Source of the DNA: Rhodospirillaceae bacterium
Lineage (GTDB): Bacteria > Pseudomonadota > Alphaproteobacteria > UBA11073
Direction of reading: 5' to 3'
Assembly (NCBI GenBank): GCA_003536545.1
Contig: DPZW01000106.1
Coordinates: 1-7,218 of the forward strand
Length of the DNA stretch: 7,218 nt
In this document: one piece after another, positions 1 through 6,378 of the stretch
How positions within the stretch are numbered: position 1 is the first letter of the stretch
Layout: every line of letters begins with the position of its first letter
Program-made: the position numbers and the translations under genes
The notes under the pieces: model-generated
Database searches by the model: none
Told to the model about the DNA's origin: nothing
What the model saw: only the letters and a program-made list of their open reading frames with translations

Positions 1-210
1 TTGGCGCGCGCCGCCGCTATGCGTGATGCCCGCACACGTACTGATGTCACGACATGGGAAGAATTTGAAAAACATTTCGGTAAGGATAAAGAAGGCGGCT
101 TTGACGCTAACCCCGGCTTCGTTCGCGCACCATGGGGTGGGGATGAGGAAGCTGCGGAAACCAAGCTCAAACCACTGGGCGTTTCCATCCGCTGCCTGCC
201 GCTTGAATAG
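1..210 (+). CDS. proS: Prolyl-tRNA synthetase, C-terminal part (5' end outside window), ending at an in-frame TAG
   Basis: This is the last part of a class II aminoacyl-tRNA synthetase that charges tRNA-Pro with proline in the cytoplasm. The TTG at position 1 is an internal Leu codon, not a start, and the gene enters from the left. The visible residues are the end of the anticodon-binding domain (LARAAAMRDARTRTDV, then the WEEFEKHF helix) and the small C-terminal domain (GFVRAPWGGDEEAAE, then IRCLPLE). This order matches the archaeal/eukaryotic-like ProRS class, as in Thermus and human EPRS, and not the short class common in Alphaproteobacteria. Relatives often carry four Zn-binding Cys in this domain. 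Here only the Cys of IRC remains before the stop; the CG..AC pair reads GG..EA. The TAG at 208-210 cuts the protein about 24 residues short of the family's usual end, and the missing tail is encoded directly downstream in the same frame. The identification is firm; whether the product really ends here is open. Confidence 0.85.
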   Translation: MARAAAMRDARTRTDVTTWEEFEKHFGKDKEGGFDANPGFVRAPWGGDEEAAETKLKPLGVSIRCLPLE

Positions 211-282
211 AATGTGGAAGGATTGTGCGTTATCACTGGCCGTCCGGCGAAGTTTGAAGCCGTGTTTGCAAGGTCTTATTGA
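208..282 (+). other. proS: In-frame continuation of proS beyond a TAG codon (conserved C-terminal tail, ends TGA)
   Basis: Reading on from the TAG at 208-210 in the proS frame gives NVEGLCVITG and then RPAKFEAVFARSY, followed by TGA at 280-282. This strongly resembles the end of archaeal/eukaryotic-like ProRS enzymes: human EPRS ends in CGKNPAKYYTLFGRSY and Thermus ProRS in a similar ..FAKAY (both recalled from memory). The final aromatic Tyr and the preceding FARS are preserved. No insertion or deletion is needed to join the halves, so one codon separates full-length from truncated ProRS. A CAG to TAG transition is the simplest origin. The tail shows no decay, so this is a very recent nonsense mutation, a base-calling error, or a codon that is read through. 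TAG also ends lolC, lolD and dnaE here, so genome-wide reassignment of TAG is unlikely. Confidence 0.8.
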
Positions 283-285
283 GGG
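281..285 (+). promoter_or_regulatory. Shine-Dalgarno sequence for the 133-residue ORF
   Basis: GAGGG lies 5 bases before the ATG at 291 and overlaps the TGA at 280-282 that would end full-length proS. It supports the ATG at 291 over the in-frame TTG at 279, which has no comparable site. Ribosomes ending at the TGA could reinitiate here, whereas those stopping at the TAG at 208 would end about 80 bases upstream. Confidence 0.6.
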
Positions 286-290
286 ATATC

Positions 291-692
291 ATGGCTGACC
301 AAATACATGCTGAACTGTTGGCTTTACAATCCGAAACATCCCAGAAAATTAGAGATTTTAAGACCAGACAATTTCAACTTGTTCTTTGGCATTCTGCTAT
401 TAGTGCTTTTTTAATTACAGAAATAATGATTATGGATTCATTTTGGGCTCAAGCTTACTTGCTTGGATCGTTCTGGGTGGTTGTGTTAATCGCATATTTA
501 ATACTTCATAAAATTCAAGACGAGCGAGAAATTCTAAGAAAAGTAAGGAATGAGTTTTCTGATACGTTTAGAGCTATCAAGAATCCTGCCACTGTAACAA
601 AACTTGATTTTGGCGATATCTCCGCGCTCTTGGGGCAGATATTTTATATAATCTTACTAGCTGCATTCACTTATTCTGAAATCTGCCCATGA
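291..692 (+). CDS. Hypothetical small membrane protein, AT-rich, probably acquired
   Basis: This 133-residue product is not one I recognise. After a charged N-terminus (residues 1-27) there are hydrophobic stretches at about 28-48 and 55-72, then a charged segment at about 73-105 (HKIQDEREILRKVRNEF, probably helical and cytoplasmic). A third hydrophobic stretch lies at about 110-128, so two or three inner-membrane helices are likely. The start is the ATG with GAGGG 5 bases upstream. Composition sets it apart: positions 301-690 contain 138 G+C in 390 bases (35 %) by hand count, against about 47-60 % in samples from neighbours. All six Arg codons are AGA (4), AGG or CGA, none CGC or CGT, and 5 of 16 Ile codons are ATA. 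This suggests recent horizontal acquisition between proS and the next gene. Its stop overlaps the next start (ATGA at 689-692), so it may be translationally coupled to the 84-residue protein. Function unknown. Confidence 0.7.
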   Translation: MADQIHAELLALQSETSQKIRDFKTRQFQLVLWHSAISAFLITEIMIMDSFWAQAYLLGSFWVVVLIAYLILHKIQDEREILRKVRNEFSDTFRAIKNPATVTKLDFGDISALLGQIFYIILLAAFTYSEICP

Positions 693-943
693 TGGAAGAA
701 CGCCTCACCATCATCGAAACCCGCAACGCCCGCGTTGATGCGGATAAGGCGTGGGAGGTCAGCCTCACGCGCCGCGCGGTGATCTCAATTATCACTTACC
801 TGACAGCAGGTGTGTTCATGTCCGTGAATGGTTTCCTGCACCCGTGGGTGACGGCAGTGGTGCCGGTTTTTGGTTACTTATTATCCACGCTTTCACTGCC
901 ATGGATAAAACGATATTGGTTATCGCGCCGGAAGCCGCTATAA
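689..943 (+). CDS. Small two-helix membrane protein of unknown function
   Basis: This 84-residue protein has a charged N-terminal segment (EERLTIIETRNARVDADKAW, about residues 3-22). Two hydrophobic segments follow, at about 30-50 (ISIITYLTAGVFMSVNGF) and 53-72 (WVTAVVPVFGYLLSTLSL), and then a basic tail (KRYWLSRRK). I recall this as a widespread uncharacterised family of about 80-90 residues with an N-terminal ARNARVEADKAWE-like motif and a PW..A.VP..G.LLSTL.LP pattern, but I know of no assigned function. Two ATGs are adjacent, at 689 and 692. The first overlaps the upstream stop as ATGA, and neither has a clear Shine-Dalgarno sequence, so translational coupling is likely. GC content and codons (CGC-rich Arg) resemble lolC and dnaE, so this gene looks native while its left neighbour does not. 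It ends 7 bases before lolC, and its last codons overlap the proposed lolC promoter. Confidence 0.7.
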   Translation: MMEERLTIIETRNARVDADKAWEVSLTRRAVISIITYLTAGVFMSVNGFLHPWVTAVVPVFGYLLSTLSLPWIKRYWLSRRKPL

Positions 944-944
944 C
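916..944 (+). promoter_or_regulatory. Putative promoter for a leaderless lolC transcript
   Basis: TTGGTT at 916-921 (-35-like, TTG core) and TATAAC at 939-944 (-10-like, five of six consensus bases) are separated by exactly 17 bases. The lolC ATG begins 6 bases after the -10, where transcription would be expected to start. No Shine-Dalgarno sequence precedes the ATG at usable distance; GGAAG at 930-934 is 16 bases away. The elements lie within the end of the 84-residue gene and over its TAA. This is pattern recognition only; read-through from upstream is also possible. Confidence 0.4.
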
Positions 945-950
945 CGCCTG

Positions 951-2192
951 ATGTTCTCCCGCCCCGAACGATTAATCGCTTTCCGTTATTTGCGCGCGCG
1001 CAAGCGTGAGGGGTTTGTGTCAGTGATTTCGCTGTTTTCTTTCCTGGGCATTATGCTGGGGGTGGCGACGCTGATTATTGTCATGTCTGTGATGAATGGT
1101 TTTCGTGCTGAATTCATGGACCGGATCCTGGGGCTTGGCGGGCATATTAATGTTTACGGTCAGTCCGGCCCCATCGCAGATTATAAAAACAAGGCGGATA
1201 AAATCCGCACGGTTGATGGTGTTGTCACCGTGTTCCCTCTGATCGATGCGCAGGTATTGATCTCGCAAAACGGCGCGGCGCGCGGCGCGATGCTGCGCGG
1301 CATGAACCCAGCAGATATGGGATCAAAGCCCGGGCTTGCCGCTAAAATCACGGATGGTTTTTTGCCAGAGCTGAATAGCGAGAAAATTTTAATTGGCGTG
1401 CGCATGGCTGAAAATCTACGGCTCAAGGTCGGTGACCGGTTGAATCTTTTGTCGCCTGCGGGGAACGTCACGCCGTTCGGCACGATGCCGCGCAGCAAAA
1501 GTTATATCGTCGGCGGGATTTTTGATGTTGGGATGTATGAATATGATTCCAACTTTATTTATATGCCGCTCGCGCCCGCGCAGGAATTCCTGAATATGGA
1601 AGGGCGCGTGAATACGCTGGAAATCACAACGAAAGATCCGAATAAAACCGCGCCGCTGGTCAAGGAAATCAAAATGCGCCTGGGCGGCGAATACCGTGTG
1701 CAAGACTGGCAAAGCGTAAACGGCAGCTATTTCAATGCGCTGCAGGTAGAACGCAACGTGATGTTTTTGATCCTGACGCTGATTATTATTGTTGCGGCAT
1801 TCAATATTATTTCTGGCATGATTATGCTGGTGAAAGACAAAGGCCGCGATATCGCGATCCTGCGCACCATGGGCGCGAGCAAGGCGAATGTGCTTAAAGT
1901 TTTTATTTTAACGGGTGCGTCCATCGGCGTGGTCGGTACATTTAGTGGTTTGATTTTAGGCGTGAGCTTCGCGCTCAACATCGAAACCATCCGCCAGTTT
2001 TTGCAAAGCCTGACCGGTACGGAATTATTCTCGGCTGAAATTTATTACCTGACGCGCCTGCCCGCGAAAATCGAATGGCATGAAGTGATTGGCGTCACAG
2101 GCATGGCATTAGTCTTGTCGTTTCTCGCCACGTTATATCCTGCTTGGCGTGCCGCGCGGCTGTCACCCGTGGAGGCATTGCGTTATGAGTAG
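951..2192 (+). CDS. lolC: Lipoprotein-releasing ABC transporter permease, LolC/LolE family
   Basis: This 413-residue inner-membrane permease works with LolD to extract outer-membrane lipoproteins from the inner membrane and hand them to the chaperone LolA. It has the four-helix layout of the family. The N-terminus RLIAFRYLRARKREGFVSVI is typical and fixes the start. Helix 1 lies at about 22-48, including GIMLGVATLIIVMSVMNGF. A large periplasmic domain at about 50-265 is followed by helix 2 (about 271-293), helix 3 (about 314-342) and helix 4 (about 379-396). The loop DKGRDIAILRTMGAS (about 296-310) is the expected cytoplasmic contact with the ATPase. The C-terminus PAWRAARLSPVEALRYE is also characteristic. 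Length is normal for the family. Only one permease gene is present, so the transporter is probably LolC2D2-like with a permease homodimer, unlike E. coli LolCDE; this is inferred from one window. The gene overlaps lolD by 8 bases and ends in TAG. Confidence 0.93.
   Translation: MFSRPERLIAFRYLRARKREGFVSVISLFSFLGIMLGVATLIIVMSVMNGFRAEFMDRILGLGGHINVYGQSGPIADYKNKADKIRTVDGVVTVFPLIDAQVLISQNGAARGAMLRGMNPADMGSKPGLAAKITDGFLPELNSEKILIGVRMAENLRLKVGDRLNLLSPAGNVTPFGTMPRSKSYIVGGIFDVGMYEYDSNFIYMPLAPAQEFLNMEGRVNTLEITTKDPNKTAPLVKEIKMRLGGEYRVQDWQSVNGSYFNALQVERNVMFLILTLIIIVAAFNIISGMIMLVKDKGRDIAILRTMGASKANVLKVFILTGASIGVVGTFSGLILGVSFALNIETIRQFLQSLTGTELFSAEIYYLTRLPAKIEWHEVIGVTGMALVLSFLATLYPAWRAARLSPVEALRYE
2171..2175 (+). 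promoter_or_regulatory. Shine-Dalgarno sequence for lolD, inside the lolC coding region
   Basis: GGAGG lies 9 bases before the ATG at 2185. It selects that start, giving MSSVLQLRDV, over an upstream in-frame ATG at 2149 that would add a 12-residue non-conserved extension. Together with the 8-base gene overlap it points to coupled translation of permease and ATPase. Confidence 0.65.
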
Positions 2193-2856
2193 CGTTTTGC
2201 AACTCCGCGATGTGCGCCGCACTTACGGCAAGGGCGTGAATGCGCTTGAAGTGCTGCGCGGCGTGAATCTTGATCTGCGCGCCGGTGAAATGGTGGCTTT
2301 GTTGGGTCCGTCAGGTTCCGGAAAATCTACGCTGCTTCATGCAGCCGGTTTGCTCGATCCGCCGACATCGGGTGAAGTCATTATCGACGGTAAAAATTCC
2401 GAAAAACTGAATGATACGCAGCGCACGCGGCTGCGCCGCAATCACATTGGTTTCGTTTATCAATTCCATCACTTGTTGCCGGAATTTTCGGCAGAGGAAA
2501 ATATTATTCTGCCGCAGATTCTCGCAGGCCGTGATGCCGCGACCGCGCGTAAACGTGCGCGTGATCTGCTGCGCGAAGTGGATTTATTGCCACGTGCAAT
2601 GCATCGCCCGGCAGAATTATCGGGCGGCGAGGCCCAGCGGGTTGCGATTGCCCGCGCGCTGGCCAATGCACCCAAATTATTATTGGCGGATGAGCCGACC
2701 GGGAATCTGGACGAAGCGACAGCGGAAAATGTCTTCCAGATGTTGGTTAAGCTTGCCCGCGCAGAGGGCGTTGCGATGCTGATTGTCACGCACAATCAGG
2801 CATTGGCCGCGCGGATGGACCGCATTGTGACGATGCAGGGCGGACAATTGCACTAG
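2185..2856 (+). CDS. lolD: Lipoprotein-releasing ABC transporter ATP-binding subunit
   Basis: This 223-residue cytoplasmic ATPase powers release of lipoproteins through LolC. All nucleotide-binding motifs are present in order: Walker A GPSGSGKST (41-49), Q-loop Gln93 in VYQFHHLLPEF, signature LSGGEAQR (145-152), Walker B LLLADEP with catalytic Glu170, D-loop LD (175-176) and H-loop His203 in VTHN. The Q-loop context (FVYQFHHLLPEFSA..N) and the N-terminal RTY....ALEVL are typical of LolD within the larger LolD/MacB/FtsE group, and the adjoining permease settles the assignment. Length matches the family (about 220-235). The start is chosen by GGAGG at 2171-2175 and by the family N-terminus. It overlaps the end of lolC by 8 bases, is presumably co-transcribed with it, and ends in TAG. 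Composition is host-like and nothing appears damaged. Confidence 0.95.
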   Translation: MSSVLQLRDVRRTYGKGVNALEVLRGVNLDLRAGEMVALLGPSGSGKSTLLHAAGLLDPPTSGEVIIDGKNSEKLNDTQRTRLRRNHIGFVYQFHHLLPEFSAEENIILPQILAGRDAATARKRARDLLREVDLLPRAMHRPAELSGGEAQRVAIARALANAPKLLLADEPTGNLDEATAENVFQMLVKLARAEGVAMLIVTHNQALAARMDRIVTMQGGQLH

Positions 2857-2866
2857 GAACTTGTAT

Positions 2867-2897
2867 TTGTTTTGCCGGGGTTTTGTGCTTGTATAAG
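2867..2897 (+). promoter_or_regulatory. Putative promoter for dnaE, possibly giving a leaderless mRNA
   Basis: TATAAG at 2892-2897 lies 5 bases before the dnaE ATG at 2903. A weak -35 candidate, TTGTTT (2867-2872), sits 19 bases upstream of it; TTGCCG (2872-2877) would leave only 14. An in-frame TAA at 2894-2896 rules out any start upstream apart from a CTG, and no purine-rich Shine-Dalgarno sequence lies in the 18 bases before the ATG. The -10 match is good and the -35 poor, so this is less secure than the similar lolC site. Confidence 0.3.
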
Positions 2898-2902
2898 CCC
2901 TG

Positions 2903-5900
2903 ATGTTCATCCACCTCCATAATCATACCGCTTATTCCCTGCTGGAAGGTGCAATTACGCCTGAGGCATTGATTGATCTGGCGGTGGATCAACAGATGCC
3001 GGCGGTGGCGATTACCGATACCAATAATCTGTTCGGTGCGTTGGAATTTGCGGAAAAGGCCCGTAAGGCGGGCGTTCAGCCGATCATTGGGGCGCAGCTG
3101 GATGTGAATATTTTGCCGGAAGAAACCGGCTTTGGAAAAAATCAAAATCCAAATCGGAATAAACGCCCAGATCAATTGGTGATGCTTGCACAAAATGAAA
3201 CAGGCTATAAAAATCTGATGGCCTTGGCATCGCTGCCGTACCTTGAACGCGGAGAAGGCGAGGCCAGACCGCTGACCCTTGCGCAAATTAAAGAATATGC
3301 AGCAGGCACAATTTGTCTCTCAGGCGGCATGCAGGGGCCTGTGGTCAGCGCAGCCAAAAAGTCAGAGGCCCTGGGCACAGAAATTACCAGAAAATTGGCA
3401 GAAATTTTCCCCGGACGCTTTTATATTGAAATTCAACGGCACGGTTTGGCCGAAGAACAGCAATTCGAAGATATACTGCTTGATATTGCTTATGCAGAAA
3501 ATTTACCCATCGTCGCCACCAATGATGTTTATTTTGCCCGTGAAGAAACCTATGAAGCGCATGACGCGTTGCTTTGTATCGCCGCAGGACGTTATGTGGT
3601 GGAGCAGGATCGCCGCCGAGAAACATCGGATCATTATTTTAAATCTGCCGAAGACATGGAGAAATTATTTTCGGATCTGCCGGAGGCGATTGAAAATACC
3701 CTGGTGATTGCGCGCCGCTGCGCCTACGCGCCCCAAAAATGTGATCCCATTTTGCCGCCCTATACGGATGAAAAAAACACCCCGGAGCCGGAATTGCTGC
3801 GGCAGAATGCCCGCGATGGTCTGGCCATGCGCCTTGCGCAAATGCATATTCCACCGGAAGATCATCCGCAATATCAAACGCGGCTGGAGTTTGAACTGGA
3901 TGTGATTATCCAGATGGGCTTTTCCGGCTATTTCCTCATAGTTGCGGATTTTATTCAATGGGCAAAACAAAATGATATCCCGGTGGGCCCCGGCCGTGGT
4001 TCGGGTGCAGGTTCTGTGGTTGCATGGGCCTTGACGATTACGGATTTAAACCCGCTACAATTCGGGTTGCTGTTTGAGAGGTTTTTGAATCCAGAACGTG
4101 TTTCCATGCCGGATTTCGATATCGATTTCTGCCAGGAACGCCGGGATGAAGTGATTGAATATGTCCGCCGTAAATATGGCAATGAACGCGTTGCGCATAT
4201 TATTACTTTTGGAAAACTTCAGGCGCGCGCGGTGCTGCGCGATGTGGGCCGTGTCTTGCAAATTCCTTATCCGGTGGTCGACCGCATTTGCAAAATGGTG
4301 CCGAATAATCCAGCCGCACCCGTCACGCTGCAGGAAGCCATTGATAGCGAACCCCTGATGCAACAGGCACGTGATGAAGATGATAATATCGCGCGCCTGA
4401 TGGATTATGCCCTGCAGCTCGAAGGGCTATATCGCCATGCTTCAACCCATGCCGCGGGCGTCGTGATTGGTGACAGACCGCTGCTGGAACGCATTCCGCT
4501 TTATAAAGATCCGCGCAGTGATGCACTGGTCACGCAGTTTAATATGAAAGATGTGGAAAATTCTGGCCTGGTGAAATTCGATTTTCTGGGCCTGAAAACG
4601 CTCACCGTTCTACAATATACCCTGGCCTATATGAAGCAGCGCGGGATTGATTTGCAGCTTGAAGATATTCCCTTTGAAGATGAAAAAACTTTTGCGATGT
4701 TATCGCGCGGGGAATCTTCGGGCGTTTTCCAACTTGAGAGTTCGGGGATGCGCGATACGCTCCGCCGCCTGCGGCCCAACCGTTTTGAGGATATTATTGC
4801 CCTCGTTGCGCTTTATCGCCCGGGGCCGATGGATAATATTCCCAAATATATTTCTGTGAAAAACGGCGAAGAAGTTCCCGATTATCTGCATCCCACGCTG
4901 GAGCCGATTTTGCGCGAAACCTATGGCATCATGATTTATCAGGAGCAGGTGATGCAGGTCGCGCAAACCCTGGCGGGATATACGCTGGGTGGCGCTGACT
5001 TGCTGCGTCGCGCGATGGGTAAAAAGATTCAATCCGAAATGGATGCGCAGGAAAGATTATTTGTGGAAGGTGCGGCAAATAATGATGTTTCACCTGAGCG
5101 TGCACGCATGATCTTCCAGCAGGTGAATAAATTCGCCGGTTATGGTTTCAATAAATCACACGCAGCGGCTTATGCCCTGATTGCATGGCAAACTGCGTAT
5201 CTTAAGGCGCATTACCCAGTTGAATTCATGGCGGCCCTGATGACGCTGGATCTGGGGGATACGGATAAACTCTCCAAATTCCGGCAGGAGCTGCAACGGC
5301 TGAAAATCATATTGCTGCCGCCTGACATGAACCGTTCGGATGCCGTTTTTGCCGTGGAAAAATTGCCTGATGATACGCTAGCCATTCGCTATGCGTTGGG
5401 TGCGATCAAGGGCGTGGGGCTGGAATCGATGAAAGCCATGGTGGCCAATAGAATATCATCAGGTATGTATACTTCGTTGGCAGATATCGCGCGGCGCGGC
5501 GCGGCTGCAGGGATGAATAAAAAACAATGGGAAGCATTGGCCGCTGCAGGAGCGTTTGATGCATTGGAGAAGAATCGTGCCGCCTCGCACGGCGCAGCCG
5601 ATATTTTACTGCGCTACGCCAATAGTATGCGCGCTGATCATTTATCGGGTCAGGGTAATTTGTTTGGCGATGAAATTGCGCTCTCACCGCCGCCACTGCC
5701 CGATATCAAACCATGGCCCGTGCTGGAAGCGTTGCAGGAAGAATTCAAGGCAGTCGGATTTTATCTTTCGGCGCACCCCCTGGATAGTTTTGCGCGCGTG
5801 CTTTCACGCCTGAATGTGGTGCGTTATGCCAGCCTTGCGGATCATTTGCTGCAGGCGCGGACATCACGGGTGAAGTTGGCAGGTGTTGTTGTCGGCGTTG

Positions 5901-6346
5901 CGATTAAAACAGCAAAATCCGGCAACCGTTTTGCTTTTGTGCAGATGTCAGATTCTTCAGGTGTCTATGAAGTGATGGTTTTTGCGGAAATTCTACTGCG
6001 CCATCGTGATATTTTGGTAGCAGGAAAAACCCTGCTGCTGGCCGTGGATGCGCAGGCCAATGATGATGGCTTCCGCCTGACGGTACAGCAGGTTGATTTG
6101 CTTGAAGTCGCCGCGGCAGATGTTGCTGATGGCGTGATGATCACACTGGGGTCAGATCGATCCATTCCCGCGCTCAAAGATCTGGTGTCGACTCTGCCTG
6201 CCGGAAAAGGTGAGATTTTCCTCACGTTGTTTTTGCCCAATGGCACACGCACAGAGCTGCAATTGCCGGGTCGCTACCGCATTCCGCCCGCCCAGCGGCA
6301 GGCAATGACATTACTGGGCGGCGTTGTTGCGGTGGAAGAAGTCTAG
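2903..6346 (+). CDS. dnaE: DNA polymerase III alpha subunit (replicative polymerase)
   Basis: This 1147-residue protein is the catalytic subunit of the replicative polymerase. It extends DNA on the beta clamp with a separate proofreading subunit and the clamp loader. The N-terminal PHP domain begins HLHNHTAYSLLEGA (4-17), but later metal ligands are altered: TDTNN replaces TDHGN and GAQLDV replaces GYEAYV, so intrinsic exonuclease activity is doubtful. The polymerase core has PVGPGRGSGAGS (360-371), PDFDIDF with catalytic Asp404 and Asp406, and KFDFLGL with Asp560, corresponding to E. coli D401, D403 and D555. Other conserved blocks include HASTHAAGVVIGD, ALYRPGPMDN, GIMIYQEQVMQ and FNKSHAAAYA. 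A helix-hairpin-helix-like AIKGVG (834-839), a beta-clamp-binding motif QGNLF (917-921) and an OB-fold from about 990 follow. Length is normal for DnaE1-type enzymes, and no catalytic residue is missing. It starts 46 bases after lolD without a Shine-Dalgarno sequence and ends in TAG. Confidence 0.97.
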   Translation: MFIHLHNHTAYSLLEGAITPEALIDLAVDQQMPAVAITDTNNLFGALEFAEKARKAGVQPIIGAQLDVNILPEETGFGKNQNPNRNKRPDQLVMLAQNETGYKNLMALASLPYLERGEGEARPLTLAQIKEYAAGTICLSGGMQGPVVSAAKKSEALGTEITRKLAEIFPGRFYIEIQRHGLAEEQQFEDILLDIAYAENLPIVATNDVYFAREETYEAHDALLCIAAGRYVVEQDRRRETSDHYFKSAEDMEKLFSDLPEAIENTLVIARRCAYAPQKCDPILPPYTDEKNTPEPELLRQNARDGLAMRLAQMHIPPEDHPQYQTRLEFELDVIIQMGFSGYFLIVADFIQWAKQNDIPVGPGRGSGAGSVVAWALTITDLNPLQFGLLFERFLNPERVSMPDFDIDFCQERRDEVIEYVRRKYGNERVAHIITFGKLQARAVLRDVGRVLQIPYPVVDRICKMVPNNPAAPVTLQEAIDSEPLMQQARDEDDNIARLMDYALQLEGLYRHASTHAAGVVIGDRPLLERIPLYKDPRSDALVTQFNMKDVENSGLVKFDFLGLKTLTVLQYTLAYMKQRGIDLQLEDIPFEDEKTFAMLSRGESSGVFQLESSGMRDTLRRLRPNRFEDIIALVALYRPGPMDNIPKYISVKNGEEVPDYLHPTLEPILRETYGIMIYQEQVMQVAQTLAGYTLGGADLLRRAMGKKIQSEMDAQERLFVEGAANNDVSPERARMIFQQVNKFAGYGFNKSHAAAYALIAWQTAYLKAHYPVEFMAALMTLDLGDTDKLSKFRQELQRLKIILLPPDMNRSDAVFAVEKLPDDTLAIRYALGAIKGVGLESMKAMVANRISSGMYTSLADIARRGAAAGMNKKQWEALAAAGAFDALEKNRAASHGAADILLRYANSMRADHLSGQGNLFGDEIALSPPPLPDIKPWPVLEALQEEFKAVGFYLSAHPLDSFARVLSRLNVVRYASLADHLLQARTSRVKLAGVVVGVAIKTAKSGNRFAFVQMSDSSGVYEVMVFAEILLRHRDILVAGKTLLLAVDAQANDDGFRLTVQQVDLLEVAAADVADGVMITLGSDRSIPALKDLVSTLPAGKGEIFLTLFLPNGTRTELQLPGRYRIPPAQRQAMTLLGGVVAVEEV

Positions 6347-6378
6347 ACCGCCATCTCAAAAATAGCTAAGACACGGCC

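Noticed and set aside
208..210. Genome-wide reassignment of TAG as a sense codon, suggested by the proS amber codon
   Set aside because: lolC (2190-2192), lolD (2854-2856) and dnaE (6344-6346) all end in TAG at the expected family C-termini, and reading past the lolC TAG gives no recognisable protein.
279..290. TTG at 279 as the start of the 133-residue ORF
   Set aside because: The ATG at 291 has GAGGG at 5 bases; the TTG lies over the proS terminal codons and has no Shine-Dalgarno sequence of its own.
211..290. RNA hairpin after the TAG that might drive readthrough
   Set aside because: Only a 3-4 base pair GCC/GGC stem near 238-249 can be drawn, too weak to argue for a recoding signal.
23..298. 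Overlapping + strand reading frame of 91 codons
   Set aside because: It is a shadow of proS in another frame; the conserved ProRS residues are all in frame 1, on both sides of the TAG.
2860..2894. CTTGTAT direct repeat, 28 bases apart, as an operator
   Set aside because: Seven bases in a T-rich gap can recur by chance, and no symmetry or known regulator site is recognisable.
2857..2902. Terminator between lolD and dnaE
   Set aside because: The gap has short T-runs but no GC-rich inverted repeat ahead of them.
6318..6366. Possible terminator after dnaE
   Set aside because: The short GCGGT/ACCGC pairing spans the stop codon with a 13-base loop and has no T-run on the + strand.
6363..6378. 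Leaderless promoter for the solute-binding protein gene
   Set aside because: TAAGAC at 6367-6372 has the right spacing but a poor -10 match and no -35, unlike the lolC site.
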